A stretch of 64,000 nt of DNA, taken from the NCBI RefSeq assembly GCF_023206215.1, contig NZ_CP065800.1:3782001-3846000 (forward strand), given 5' to 3'. A model generated the notes under the pieces. That model did not search any database and had not been told where the DNA came from. It saw only the letters and a list, made by a program, of their open reading frames with translations. Both the position numbers and the translations under genes were made by a program. This stretch comes from Butyrivibrio fibrisolvens (GTDB taxonomy: Bacteria; Bacillota; Clostridia; Lachnospirales; Lachnospiraceae). Positions 27,208 to 36,476 of the stretch are shown in pieces (the stretch's first letter is position 1; each line of letters begins with the position of its first letter).

Positions 27208-28647
27208 TTAATTAATATTGGTTCCTTTATGACGGATCAGGTTCTCGCAACCAGTTCCCTGTATAGCTTCTTTGATAAAAGAGAACAATATACCGCCATA
27301 AGTGCTGTAGTCCTCATGCTCATAGTTGCGGTTAAAAGCTACGAATTCACCGTCCTCATACTGAACGCACATAGCTCCGCCTACTTTCTTGACTATATAC
27401 TTAGTTACATTGCCTGTTGTAACAGCAACATATTCATAATCATTTTCGTTAAGGAATCCTGAGATATCTGTATTTTCAGTATCCTCTGATGCACCGGACT
27501 CATCCATAAGAGAAAGCTCTTCTACAGGAGTTGCTTCCTCTTCTGCTGGCGGTGCCATGGTTTCTTCCATAGGTGGTACTGCCATTTCTTCCACTGGTGG
27601 TGCTACGTCTGCTGCCGGCGCTTCTTCCATTACTGACATATCCGGCATGGCTGCTGCCTCTTCTACCGGTGGCACTGTCATCTCCTCTACTGGTGGTGCT
27701 GCGTCTACTGCAGGTGCTTCTTCCATTACTGGCATTTCTGGCATTGCTGCCTCTTCTACCGGTGGTGCAACTGCTTCTTCTACCGGAGGTGCTACCATCT
27801 CTTCAACTGGTGGCACTACATCAACTGCTGGTGCTTCTTCCATTACCGGCATTTCTGGCATTGCTGCCGCCTCTTCTACCGGTGGTGCAATTGCTTCTTC
27901 TACCGGAGGTGCTACCATCTCTTCAACTGGTGGCGCTACATCAACTACAGGTGCTTCTTCCATTACCGGCATCTCTGGCATTGCTGCCTCTTCTACCGGT
28001 GGTGCAACAGCTTCTTCTACCGGAGGTGCTGCCATCTCTTCAACTGGTGGCGCTACATCAACTGCAGGTGCTTCTTCCATTACCGGCATCTCTGGCATTG
28101 CCGCTGCCTCTTCTACCGGTGGTGCAACTGCTTCTTCTACCGGAGGTGCTGCCGCCTCTTCTACCGGAGGTACTGCCATCTCCTCTACTGGAGGCGCTGT
28201 GTCTACTGCCGGTGCTTCTTCCATAACCGGCATCTCTGGCATGGCTGCTGCCTCTTCTACCGGTGGTGCTGCCATCTCCTCTACTGGAGGCACTGCATCT
28301 ACTGCCGGTGCTTCTTCCATAACCGGCATCTCTGGCATGGCCGTTGCCTCTTCTACTGGTGGTGCTGCCACAGCTTCTTCTACCGTCGGAGCTACCATCT
28401 CTTCTACTACAGGTGCAGCATCCACTGCCGGTGCTTCTGCCACCGGCATATCAGGAATAGGCTGATCCAAAGGTATATTATCAAGAGCCATCGCAGCTTC
28501 CACCGCGGCCTGAGCCTGAGCAATATCATCGGCTGCCTCTGCAACTGCTTCGCCGCCCTCGTTCTCTTTCATTGCAGCAAGAAGATCATCAACACTAGCT
28601 TCCGACAAATCTTTTCCGAGCATATCCTGAACACTTACACCTTCCAT
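27208..28647 (-). CDS. Pro/Glu/Ala-rich tandem-repeat protein
   Basis: About 479 residues, unrecognised. Residues about 1-70 form an acidic N-terminal part with no signal peptide; about 70-370 is a repeat region of seven modules built from PPVEEM.APPVEEA and PEMPVMEEAPAVD units; about 385-479 is a non-repetitive C-terminal domain (YEYVAVTTGNVTKYIVKK, CVQYEDGEFVAFNRNYE). The protein is very acidic and probably extended in the middle. Repeats are uneven in length (roughly 25-42 residues), as expected from recombination or slippage. The start is the ATG six bases after GGAG. A role as a cytoplasmic scaffold or linker is speculation. Confidence 0.8.
   Translation of the reverse strand: MEGVSVQDMLGKDLSEASVDDLLAAMKENEGGEAVAEAADDIAQAQAAVEAAMALDNIPLDQPIPDMPVAEAPAVDAAPVVEEMVAPTVEEAVAAPPVEEATAMPEMPVMEEAPAVDAVPPVEEMAAPPVEEAAAMPEMPVMEEAPAVDTAPPVEEMAVPPVEEAAAPPVEEAVAPPVEEAAAMPEMPVMEEAPAVDVAPPVEEMAAPPVEEAVAPPVEEAAMPEMPVMEEAPVVDVAPPVEEMVAPPVEEAIAPPVEEAAAMPEMPVMEEAPAVDVVPPVEEMVAPPVEEAVAPPVEEAAMPEMPVMEEAPAVDAAPPVEEMTVPPVEEAAAMPDMSVMEEAPAADVAPPVEEMAVPPMEETMAPPAEEEATPVEELSLMDESGASEDTENTDISGFLNENDYEYVAVTTGNVTKYIVKKVGGAMCVQYEDGEFVAFNRNYEHEDYSTYGGILFSFIKEAIQGTGCENLIRHKGTNIN
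27541..28450 (-). repeat. Coding tandem repeats of the Pro/Glu/Ala-rich protein
   Basis: Near-identical blocks around GGCATTTCTGGCATTGCTGC and CTTCTTCTACCGGTGGTG recur seven or more times. They keep another frame open on the opposite strand, giving a spurious Ser/Thr/Gly-rich antisense frame. Confidence 0.85.
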
Positions 28648-28792
28648 GGAGACTCCTTTCATTCACTTACCAAGAAAACCAAGCCGATACAGATAGCCGC
28701 TTATCTCCTAGAATCCAAAACAAGCAAAGCTTCCCGGCCCATAACCTGCGACCTTAATAAACGTACATAGAACCGTACATTACTTTTATCGT

Positions 28793-28842
28793 AAAAAAAG
28801 CCCCAAAACATTACCTTTTTACAAAAATAATGCTTTGAAGCT
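28793..28842 (-). terminator. Terminator after the AmmeMemoRadiSam radical SAM gene
   Basis: Minus strand: AGCTTCAAAGCATTA pairs (with G-U pairs) to TAATGTTTTGGGGCT, then TTTTTTT. Confidence 0.8.
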
Positions 28843-28857
28843 CATCTGCTATTATCA

Positions 28858-29739
28858 TCAGCAATTGCCGGTATAAACATACTTTACATATCTTCTTCCA
28901 ACCTCTGCGCACTTATAGACAAGATCTATATCCGTAGGAACTTCGCTCTCCATCTTGTACCTTGGAAAAAATCTTGTGATATGCCACACGATATCGTCCT
29001 TAGACTTGATCGAAGCGATCCATCTGCCCATTTTCTCTATATCTTCAAGACTATCACTTATCCCGGGGACTATCAGAGTTGTGATCTCAAGATGGGTATC
29101 GGCTGCAGCTCTTTTTATAAAATCCATCACCTGTTCAAGGTCTCCGCCAAGTTTCCCTTTATATATCTCTTTGGAAAAAGATTTAAGGTCAATATTCATA
29201 GCATCGATATAAGGAAGGACTTTTTCCAAAATATGTATATCCGCATGACCGTTACTAACAAGAACATTGACCATATCCTTTTGATGTACAAGCCTGCCCG
29301 TATCTACAATATACTCCCAGAAAGTAAGCGGCTCGTTGTAGGTATAAGCAAGACCGATATTGCCTCTTGGAACGTAATACTCAGCAAGTTCGCACAGCTT
29401 ATCCGGCATTAGTATCTTCGTATCAAGCTCTCTTTTTGATATAGATATGCTCCCAGCCATCACCCTGTTATCAGAGTCCATCCCTGCCTGAGCGATCTCA
29501 TAATTTTGGCAAAAAGGACACCTTAGATTACATCCAAAGCTTCCAACAGATAGAATAAGAGACCCTGGATGAAATCTTGCAAGAGGCTTTTTCTCAATAG
29601 GATCAAGCGCTATCGATGTAAGCACCCCATAATTTATGCACTTTATCTGGCCTCCTTCGTTCTTCCTGACTCTGCAAAAGCCAGTCTGACCTTCCGAAAG
29701 CCTGCATTTATGAAAACATACATCACAGTTAACATCCAT
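28858..29739 (-). CDS. amrS: Radical SAM protein of the AmmeMemoRadiSam system
   Basis: A 293-residue radical SAM enzyme. The N-terminal Cys cluster (CDVCFHKCRL, CRVRKNEGG) comes before the [4Fe-4S] motif in CNLRCPFCQNYEI (CxxxCxxC). The protein looks like a PflA-type activase. This family is linked to MEMO and AMMECR1 proteins in the conserved AmmeMemoRadiSam set, whose reaction is unsettled. It follows the MEMO-AMMECR1 fusion gene by about 150 bp. The start was set at the ATG after ATGAGG; an ATG six codons upstream has no ribosome site. Confidence 0.92.
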   Translation of the reverse strand: MDVNCDVCFHKCRLSEGQTGFCRVRKNEGGQIKCINYGVLTSIALDPIEKKPLARFHPGSLILSVGSFGCNLRCPFCQNYEIAQAGMDSDNRVMAGSISISKRELDTKILMPDKLCELAEYYVPRGNIGLAYTYNEPLTFWEYIVDTGRLVHQKDMVNVLVSNGHADIHILEKVLPYIDAMNIDLKSFSKEIYKGKLGGDLEQVMDFIKRAAADTHLEITTLIVPGISDSLEDIEKMGRWIASIKSKDDIVWHITRFFPRYKMESEVPTDIDLVYKCAEVGRRYVKYVYTGNC

Positions 29740-29887
29740 ACCAAACCTCATAAACATTGCGCCGGCTCATCTGGCTCTTCTTATAACTCGCCTGATCTTA
29801 CCATCCCCATAGTGCAGCACCACCTATTATGGGGCCTTGCTTTATAAAATCAGTGGTCATACCGCGCTTTAAAGCGATAATTTACTA

Positions 29888-31273
29888 TCAATGATGTCTT
29901 ATGACTTCAAATCTTTGAAGATCCACCTTCTCATATTCTCCGATTCCTGCCTTACGCTTAGCAATAGCTATCTGATCATCGACATTGTCAACTCCGTCAA
30001 GATCAGGAAGAAGAAGTCCTCTCCTATAGCCATTTGTAACTATCACTCCGTACCTTTTTACATCAAGCATAGCCTTAGAATCTATATCCTGAGCTTCTCC
30101 AAGTACGTCAACGCTGTATTCAAGCTTATCAAGCTCATCCTGCGTAACAGGCTCAAACCTCGGATCTTTGGTTGCTGCAGATATGGCATTTTGAATGATC
30201 TCCCCGGCCACGCAGTCACAGGTTGCAGATATAGTTCCAATGCACCCTCTAAGACCGCCCCTTATATGAAGAGATACGAAAGTTCCTGCACTTTGCTCAT
30301 ACATCTTGGGCGGAAGATCATCCGGCACATCTATCACGTATCCATCTTTTATATAGGTCTCAATAGTCTTTCTTGCAAGTTTTACATAAGGATCTTCCAT
30401 AGCTTTTTTCTCCAAAAGTGTCTTCTTTTCAGCTTCCAGATACTTATCAAGATATCTGGCATCGTCATCATCGCCTACTACCTTATATGTACAGATTCCG
30501 TATCCAACTCCCGTTACATCCTCATGTGACAGCTTATGAGTCTTAACTTTGAGGCCGTCTAATGCTCCTCCCATTATGACAAAAGATCTGTGGCCGCACT
30601 CAGCCGCCTTATCACACAGATAGGGATCAAAAGACAGTAGCTCTCCAAAAGCTCCCCTTCCCATACAGTCCATGATCTTTTCATCATAGACAGGGCCGCT
30701 TGCATCAAAGCCGTAAGGCCCGTCATCTTTGAGTTTGTGGGACAGGTCTCCGCTTGCAACATATAATACCCGCCTTCCAAGTTCATCACTGGCTTTCTGA
30801 ACAAGCTTACCAAACTTATAATGGTCAGCAAAAGAAATCCCGGATATACCAAGACGCACCAGCTTAAAATCAGTATATTTCTGCATTATGAAATAAAGCG
30901 GAACGATCGTTCCATGATCAAGAGACTTATCCCTCTGGCCCATGTACCCTGCAGGAATGTCCTCATCTTCAGAAAGTTCACATATCTTAGAGCTAAGCTC
31001 AGCATCATACGAAACACTTATCTTGACATTAGGTGCACCAAATCTTCCCATGTCTCCTGAAGCCTCATATCCGGGAGAGATATGAAGATAATCAGAATAC
31101 ATAACGCTGTGAGGAGACGAAAGCACGATCGTATCAGGCTTAAGAGATGCCACAAAATCAGCAGCCTCCTTATAAGCAGCCGTAGTCTTACTGATAACAC
31201 TCTCACCGCCCCTTCCCACATCTGGAATAATAAGCGGAGGATGAGGAACCATAATGCCACCAACTATACTCAT
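29888..31273 (-). CDS. AmmeMemoRadiSam protein: MEMO and AMMECR1 domains fused
   Basis: A 461-residue fusion. Residues 1 to about 265 are a MEMO domain related to extradiol dioxygenases (MVPHPPLIIPDVGRGG, SGDLSHKLKDDGPYGFDASG, with His and Asp that would hold iron). Residues about 285-461 are AMMECR1 (FVSLHIRGGLRGCIGTI, YSVDVLGEAQDI, GLLLPDL). In other organisms these may be separate genes. With the radical SAM gene downstream all three parts of the system are present. The start is the ATG after GGAGGTG. Confidence 0.93.
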   Translation of the reverse strand: MSIVGGIMVPHPPLIIPDVGRGGESVISKTTAAYKEAADFVASLKPDTIVLSSPHSVMYSDYLHISPGYEASGDMGRFGAPNVKISVSYDAELSSKICELSEDEDIPAGYMGQRDKSLDHGTIVPLYFIMQKYTDFKLVRLGISGISFADHYKFGKLVQKASDELGRRVLYVASGDLSHKLKDDGPYGFDASGPVYDEKIMDCMGRGAFGELLSFDPYLCDKAAECGHRSFVIMGGALDGLKVKTHKLSHEDVTGVGYGICTYKVVGDDDDARYLDKYLEAEKKTLLEKKAMEDPYVKLARKTIETYIKDGYVIDVPDDLPPKMYEQSAGTFVSLHIRGGLRGCIGTISATCDCVAGEIIQNAISAATKDPRFEPVTQDELDKLEYSVDVLGEAQDIDSKAMLDVKRYGVIVTNGYRRGLLLPDLDGVDNVDDQIAIAKRKAGIGEYEKVDLQRFEVIRHH

Positions 31274-31648
31274 ATACACCTCCAAGGCAGTACCACCGGA
31301 AGATCATTATTTAAGGCTAATATAAATTTGAAAATGATGCAAAGATTTAATTGCTAAGATCATTATAAAACAAAATAATGCACTGAAGATACAACAGCAT
31401 CAGAAAGTTTGTTTATCATCTAACAATCATATTTTTTTATATTTTTTGTAAAAAGGCTTTATTTTTTGACGTTTTTATGATAATATAAGACTACCTCATA
31501 ATATGTTTTTGCAAGAAATCTTACATAAGTATTGACTTAGATTTAGATAACCGGGAATTCAAATTCGCAAGGACGCCTTTTTGATTCCTTTCATGCTTTT
31601 CAAGGAGCCTTTCAAGGATATGGATATCCGCTCCGGAAAGGAGTTCAT
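31274..31648. other. 375-bp gap before the next plus-strand gene
   Basis: The gap holds AT-rich promoter-like DNA (several TTGAC and TATAAG-like words) but no single pair is convincing. The last 90 bases are less AT-rich, form possible small hairpins and lead to AAAGGAG seven bases before the ATG. No RNA gene was recognised. Confidence 0.4.
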
Positions 31649-32098
31649 ATGCAAGTATCATCAGTAACTATGAACAATGCTGATCTGTCAACAGCGATTC
31701 AGTCCTATCAGAAGGCTCTTAGAGATGACAAAGTCCAGCAAGCACAAAGCCAGCAGACCAAACTTCAGGAAAAACAGGATGTCGCTTCCAAGGAGGCCGA
31801 TGCCGTTGTTTCTTTAAGTCAGGAAGGCAAGGATGCTTATCAGAAGAGTCAGATGGTTGCACAGTCCAGTGAATCCGACGCGTCCAAAGACCAGTCAAGT
31901 TCTCAGGATCCTTCAACCAAAACTTTCCCGGAAGGAACAGTTAAGCAGCTATCCCCACAGCAGACAGACAACGATCCTGTTCGCAATGAAGTAGCTATGG
32001 CCAATGCAAAGTCAGGCCAGGAATCTGTTAACAATGCTTCGAAGCTTGAAAACTTCGAACTTAATCCAGCCATTACCCCTATGCAGGAAACTGCATGA
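31649..32098 (+). CDS. Hypothetical Gln/Ser-rich helical protein
   Basis: A 149-residue soluble protein, not recognised. It begins MQVSSVTMNNADLSTAIQS and is helical and Gln-rich to about residue 75; a VVSLSQEGKDAYQKSQ patch resembles a short motif seen in small clostridial proteins linked to flagella, but this is not proof. The rest is low complexity. Strong ribosome site and a strong terminator after it mark it as a single-gene transcript. Confidence 0.7.
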   Translation: MQVSSVTMNNADLSTAIQSYQKALRDDKVQQAQSQQTKLQEKQDVASKEADAVVSLSQEGKDAYQKSQMVAQSSESDASKDQSSSQDPSTKTFPEGTVKQLSPQQTDNDPVRNEVAMANAKSGQESVNNASKLENFELNPAITPMQETA

Positions 32099-32124
32099 TA
32101 TCCGTATAGTAATACCCCACTACA

Positions 32125-32158
32125 CCGGCCGTTTTCCCCAAACGGCCGGATTTTTTTT
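32125..32158 (+). terminator. Terminator after the Gln/Ser-rich gene
   Basis: CCGGCCGTTT-loop-AAACGGCCGG followed by A and eight T: a textbook terminator. Confidence 0.93.
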
Positions 32159-32195
32159 AGCAACTACACCATCCAAGTGCGAAGTTTGAATTAAT

Positions 32196-32233
32196 CAAAA
32201 AACCACCTGGATAAACCAACATCCAAGTGGGTA
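32196..32233 (-). terminator. Terminator after the YitT-family gene
   Basis: Minus strand: ACCCACTTGGAT / ATCCAGGTGGT with a loop, then TTTTTT. It meets the plus-strand terminator of the neighbouring gene head on. Confidence 0.88.
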
Positions 32234-32242
32234 TTTTAGTAT

Positions 32243-33364
32243 TTAGAATATTCTTTCAGAAAGAGACTTAGAGCGGTATCTAACCTCGTTGACATCATAG
32301 ATTGTCATAAAGGCCTGAGGATCGACTTTTTGCATGTAGTTCATAAGCTGCTGATATTCTCTTTTATCAACTATAACGATTATCTCATTGTGCTTCTGCA
32401 TTCTGTATGCGCCATAGGCTTCGTAGATGGTCGCGCCGCTGTGGAGATTCTCAATTATAAATTTCCTGATCTCAGCTTCTTTGGGCGATGTAATGCACAC
32501 TCGTCTCTTACGATTGCGGTTGAATATGAATTCATCCAGTATCACTCCGTTGAAATAGCTTCCAAGGATACTTAGGATGACAGTTTTGGAATCATAACAT
32601 AGTGCTGCAGAGAAGGCTATTGTAACGCCTACTATCGTAGCTGCCCTGCCAAGTTCCATATGAAGGTATTTATTGAGGATCATTGCAAGGATATCAGTAC
32701 CTCCTGATGATGCATTTAAGGAAAAGAGGATACTGATACCTATACTAACAGTAAATATATATGATACTACGTCAAGGGCCATATCTCCTGTAAGTGACTG
32801 GTTATCAGGAAATACCTTTTCAAATACCCCAAGAAGTACAGGAAGCAGTATCGAGGTATATACAGTCTTAATACCAAACTCATGACCACAGGTAAGAAAG
32901 CCTATTATCAAAAGAATGATATTTAAACAAAGAGTAATCTGAGCTATTGAAAATGGAATCAGATTGGATAGTACTATAGATAGTCCGGATACGCTGTTAA
33001 CCGCTGTATGGCTTGGTATCAGGAAGAAAAATACCGCAGCAGCAATAATAACTGTTGCAAGGGTTATCACTATAAACTCCTTGATCATATCTACAGGGTT
33101 CTTGCGTAAAATATCATCATCATTTTTGGAATCAGCTACCTTTGATCTGGTACCTGAATTCTCATTATTATCAGATATTCTTTCATCAGATATATTAGTA
33201 TTTGATACATTTGTATCTGACATATTAGTGTTCATCGTATTATCAGCCAACATATTATTATCCACAATATTAATATCCAAAACTTTAGTATCCAAATCTT
33301 CTGTTTCTTTCTCCAGATTCTTTATATCTTCAGCAAGCTTATTATCATCGTTTAGCTTTTTCAT
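32243..33364 (-). CDS. YitT-family membrane protein with Asn/Asp-rich N-terminal extension
   Basis: A 373-residue protein. Residues 1 to about 85 are polar, with repeats of the form NTNMSDTNVSNTNISDE that are not part of the usual family. Five to six membrane helices follow (about 90-270) with the YitT hallmarks SLNASSGGTDILAMILNKY and GSYFNGVILDEFI. The C-terminal DUF2179 domain (about 285-365) has CITSPKEAEIRKFIIENL and VDKREYQQLMNYMQKVDP. Function unknown. It follows an ABC exporter gene by about 70 bp. Confidence 0.9.
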   Translation of the reverse strand: MKKLNDDNKLAEDIKNLEKETEDLDTKVLDINIVDNNMLADNTMNTNMSDTNVSNTNISDERISDNNENSGTRSKVADSKNDDDILRKNPVDMIKEFIVITLATVIIAAAVFFFLIPSHTAVNSVSGLSIVLSNLIPFSIAQITLCLNIILLIIGFLTCGHEFGIKTVYTSILLPVLLGVFEKVFPDNQSLTGDMALDVVSYIFTVSIGISILFSLNASSGGTDILAMILNKYLHMELGRAATIVGVTIAFSAALCYDSKTVILSILGSYFNGVILDEFIFNRNRKRRVCITSPKEAEIRKFIIENLHSGATIYEAYGAYRMQKHNEIIVIVDKREYQQLMNYMQKVDPQAFMTIYDVNEVRYRSKSLSERIF

Positions 33365-33433
33365 TATTTTCCCTTTATATTTCTTATTTTATGAGGTAGG
33401 TGTCAAGAGTTCCTTTTGACGCCTTATGCTGCA

Positions 33434-35230
33434 TTAATCAAGCTGCGCCATACGATTCCACAGCTTATAATATGTTCCTTCTTTTGCCAATAGAGACTCA
33501 TGGGTTCCTTCTTCCATGATTCCCTCTTTACCAAGGACTATGATCCTGTCAGCATTTTGAACAGTTGTAAGTCTGTGCGCTATGGTTATGGTAGTTCTGC
33601 CCTTAGCAAGCTTTTCAAGGCTATGAGTTACATAAAGCTCACTCTCATTATCAAGTGCAGAAGTTGCTTCATCAAGTATCAATATCTTAGGATTTTTGAG
33701 AAATACTCTGGCAATTGATATTCTCTGCTTCTGACCTCCCGAAAGCTTAACGCCTCGTTCGCCTATATAAGTATCCATGCCATTAGGAAGTCTGTCAATA
33801 AACTCATTGGCTCCTGCCATCACAGCAGCTTCCTCAATCTCTCTATCACTGGCCCCCGGTCTTCCATAAGCTATATTATCACGAATAGTACCGCTAAATA
33901 AATAAACATCCTGCTGAACTATTCCAATTGACTGTCTAAGGCTTTTCAGAGTCACTTTACTGATATCCTGACCGTCAATATCTATATGGCCTTTAGTGAC
34001 ATCATAGAACCTTGGAATAAGGTTACAGATAGTAGTCTTACCGCCGCCTGAAGAACCTACAATAGCAAGATTCTCGCCAGGGCTTACATTAAGATTGAAA
34101 TCATGAAGGACCTTGTTGTGATCATCCGGATATTCAAAATTAACATTGTTAAAACTTATGCCGCCATCTGCGACATGGATATCTACTGCATCTTTAGAAT
34201 CCTTAATATCAATAGGTGTATCCATTATCTCTATAAAACGCTCGATACCTGTCATTCCGCGCTGGAACTGCTCTGCAAACTCCACTATCCTTCTGATGGT
34301 GGCAATAAGCGTTGATACATATAGAATATATGCAACCAGATCGCCTGCGCTTATCAGATCATGGATCAGGAAAAGACCTCCTCCTAGTATCACTACAGTA
34401 TACATAAGGCCATCAAACAGCCTTGTGGATGTACCAAAGGTTGCCATAGCGTAGTAGAATCTCTTCTTGATAGTCTGGAACTTTATATTACCTTCTTCGA
34501 ATTTCCTCTTTTCCTCGTCCTCGCCGGTAAAAGCCTTGACTATGCGCTCTCCAAGAAGGCTTTCTTCAATCGCCGCATTAAGTTCACCGACCTGTACTCT
34601 TTGCGCCTTCTGTGTCTGACGAAGCCAGTGATTTATTTTCACAGATACAACGAACATAACCGGTAGGCAGGCGAAGATCATAAGTGTCAGAGGAAGTGAT
34701 GATCCTGACAGAATTATAAATGACACAACCATCTTGATGCCCGCTATAAAGAACTCTTCTGGACAGTGATGAGCGAACTCAGTAACATCAAAAAGGTCAT
34801 TGGTTATACGGCCCATGATCTGGCCTATCTTGTGATTGGAATAATAAGTGGCAGAAAGCCTCTGAAGATGCTCGAAAGCATCACGTCTCATATCAGTCTC
34901 TATATATACGCCCATGATATGGCCCTGAGACTGCATGAAGAAGTTAGCTCCGGCATCAACGAGTCTTAATAGAACATACAAAACGACAAGTTTTAGTAAA
35001 ATAGCTACCGTAAGCGGCTGTGTATTACCAAGGGCAGAATTGGTAAGCCTTCTCATGATCATAGGAAGGACAATATCGCACAGCGTTGTAAGTGATGCAA
35101 AGAAAAGGTCCAGGTATAAAAGCCCGCGGTATTTCTTGATGTAGGGAAGAAATCTACCTATCAGCTCCCTTGAGGAATAAGTCTGCTTTCCTGTATTTGT
35201 TTCGATGCTTGCATTACTCTTCTTAGCCAT
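33434..35230 (-). CDS. ABC exporter, fused permease and ATPase
   Basis: A 598-residue half-transporter. Six membrane helices in the first about 320 residues are followed by an ATPase with Walker A VGSSGGGKTTICNLI, Q loop GIVQQDVYLFSG, signature VKLSGGQKQRISIA, Walker B ILILDEATSAL and switch His in IAHRLTTV. It would work as a homodimer exporting lipids, peptides or drugs. The start is the ATG after GGGAGGA; an in-frame GTG overlaps the ribosome site. Co-directional with the YitT-family gene. Confidence 0.93.
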   Translation of the reverse strand: MAKKSNASIETNTGKQTYSSRELIGRFLPYIKKYRGLLYLDLFFASLTTLCDIVLPMIMRRLTNSALGNTQPLTVAILLKLVVLYVLLRLVDAGANFFMQSQGHIMGVYIETDMRRDAFEHLQRLSATYYSNHKIGQIMGRITNDLFDVTEFAHHCPEEFFIAGIKMVVSFIILSGSSLPLTLMIFACLPVMFVVSVKINHWLRQTQKAQRVQVGELNAAIEESLLGERIVKAFTGEDEEKRKFEEGNIKFQTIKKRFYYAMATFGTSTRLFDGLMYTVVILGGGLFLIHDLISAGDLVAYILYVSTLIATIRRIVEFAEQFQRGMTGIERFIEIMDTPIDIKDSKDAVDIHVADGGISFNNVNFEYPDDHNKVLHDFNLNVSPGENLAIVGSSGGGKTTICNLIPRFYDVTKGHIDIDGQDISKVTLKSLRQSIGIVQQDVYLFSGTIRDNIAYGRPGASDREIEEAAVMAGANEFIDRLPNGMDTYIGERGVKLSGGQKQRISIARVFLKNPKILILDEATSALDNESELYVTHSLEKLAKGRTTITIAHRLTTVQNADRIIVLGKEGIMEEGTHESLLAKEGTYYKLWNRMAQLD

Positions 35231-35388
35231 ATATCCTCCCACAAATAGAACAGGTCATCATTGTAATGGCCTGTAATGAACTGCTTTTGCAAGATTAAAT
35301 TATATTCTATTTGTGGGGATTAGGATATAGTAAAGTTAAAATTTTTGACGTTAATTTAAATTAATCTTCAAATATATCTGTAGAATAA

Positions 35389-35910
35389 TTATTTCTTTGA
35401 ATTTCTGGCGTTGATTTCTTCCATCTTTATGTGAAGAAAATTGATAAGTTCTTCGCTACAATTTCTCTTGTCAATTATGAAAAATTTCTTAGCTGATGGC
35501 AAAAGCAAAATGTAATTGTCCCCTTCTATTGTTGAATAGATTGCTTCATATTTTACTTTACTTTGTGTTAAAGGCGTAGAAAGCTCAAAGTATTCATCAT
35601 AGAAAATATAATGAATTGTAGAATCATGTAAAGCAGCATTTGTTTTGTACATTTTCTTAATAAGTAATAATCTAATCAAGTAGATTCCCGGTAAATATAG
35701 GACACTAATTACAAGGAAGGTAATTGAAGTTGTTACATCACTTCCCAACATAAGCAGGAGCAGACTACAAATTATCATAAATATAACAAGTATATATATA
35801 ACAACCATTAATTTATTTTTGCTTTTATAATACGTTCTTTCCGCTTCTTTAAATGTTTTATAGGTACTATTAACATAAGTTTCAAGCGGCATATTTATAT
35901 TTGAATCCAT
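35389..35910 (-). CDS. Two-TM hypothetical protein (YcxB-like C-terminal part)
   Basis: A 173-residue protein not firmly recognised. Two adjacent membrane helices (about 40-60 and 65-87) are followed by a beta-rich region with the pattern of YcxB-like proteins (KVKYEAIYSTIEGDNYILLLPSAKKFFIIDKRN). It starts after AGGAG, 21 bases after the stop of the DUF6896-like gene, and is AT-rich relative to its neighbours. A link to a toxin-immunity module is possible from context only. Confidence 0.65.
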   Translation of the reverse strand: MDSNINMPLETYVNSTYKTFKEAERTYYKSKNKLMVVIYILVIFMIICSLLLLMLGSDVTTSITFLVISVLYLPGIYLIRLLLIKKMYKTNAALHDSTIHYIFYDEYFELSTPLTQSKVKYEAIYSTIEGDNYILLLPSAKKFFIIDKRNCSEELINFLHIKMEEINARNSKK

Positions 35911-35931
35911 GTTATTTATTCTCCTTTTCAA

Positions 35932-36420
35932 CTACTTATCGTAACTCTCTAAAATCAAACTTTTTTGCTGTAAAGACTCTTTTTTAAGACTCTGCTGGGT
36001 CCAATCAAAATAATACTGGTTCTTATATTTATACAAATAACCATCTTCTTTCAGATATTTTTCACACTGTTCGAATATATCTTTACCGTCCCAAATCTTG
36101 CACCCTGATCCAGATGTATTATTCAATGTACGAGCCATCTTAAATGGATCAATTCCACACCAGAAATGAAGGTACCCAAAATCCCAATCGATTTTGGGTA
36201 TTCCATCTACTTCAACAGTACATCCTACGCCATGAAAATAGTATGTCCTCTCACATATTTTCTTATTGATAATATGGTGAGAATAAATATAATCGAGTAA
36301 TTCTCGTTTGTTCGTAATATTCATTTGTTCCGATTCATTGATGTAATTAATCAGAATTAAACATGCATCTTCGATAATGTGGTAATAATCGTTCACTGCA
36401 TTTATAAATACTTCATCCAT
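35932..36420 (-). CDS. DUF6896-like protein, possible immunity protein
   Basis: A 162-residue soluble protein. The stretch YYFHGVGCTVEVDGIP, then DWDFGY and WCGIDPFKMA, resembles a family I recall as DUF6896, whose members lie in polymorphic toxin/immunity loci. That match is from memory. No toxin with an LXG, RHS or similar N-terminus is nearby. The ribosome site is weak (AGGCAAG). It is AT-rich and forms a small accessory patch with its neighbours beside tRNA-Met. Confidence 0.6.
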   Translation of the reverse strand: MDEVFINAVNDYYHIIEDACLILINYINESEQMNITNKRELLDYIYSHHIINKKICERTYYFHGVGCTVEVDGIPKIDWDFGYLHFWCGIDPFKMARTLNNTSGSGCKIWDGKDIFEQCEKYLKEDGYLYKYKNQYYFDWTQQSLKKESLQQKSLILESYDK

Positions 36421-36476
36421 ATTGCTTGCCTATTTTTAATGTGGTATTTCATTTTTTTACCATCAAAACACTTTGG

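Noticed and set aside
27541..28450. CRISPR array in the repeated DNA
   Set aside because: Repeats are unevenly spaced, in frame, and part of a coding sequence; no unique spacers or cas genes.
27557..28465. Long plus-strand frame rich in Ser, Thr and Gly opposite the repeat protein
   Set aside because: It mirrors the tandem repeats of the minus-strand gene, has no ribosome site and no domain; it is a by-product of repeat codons.
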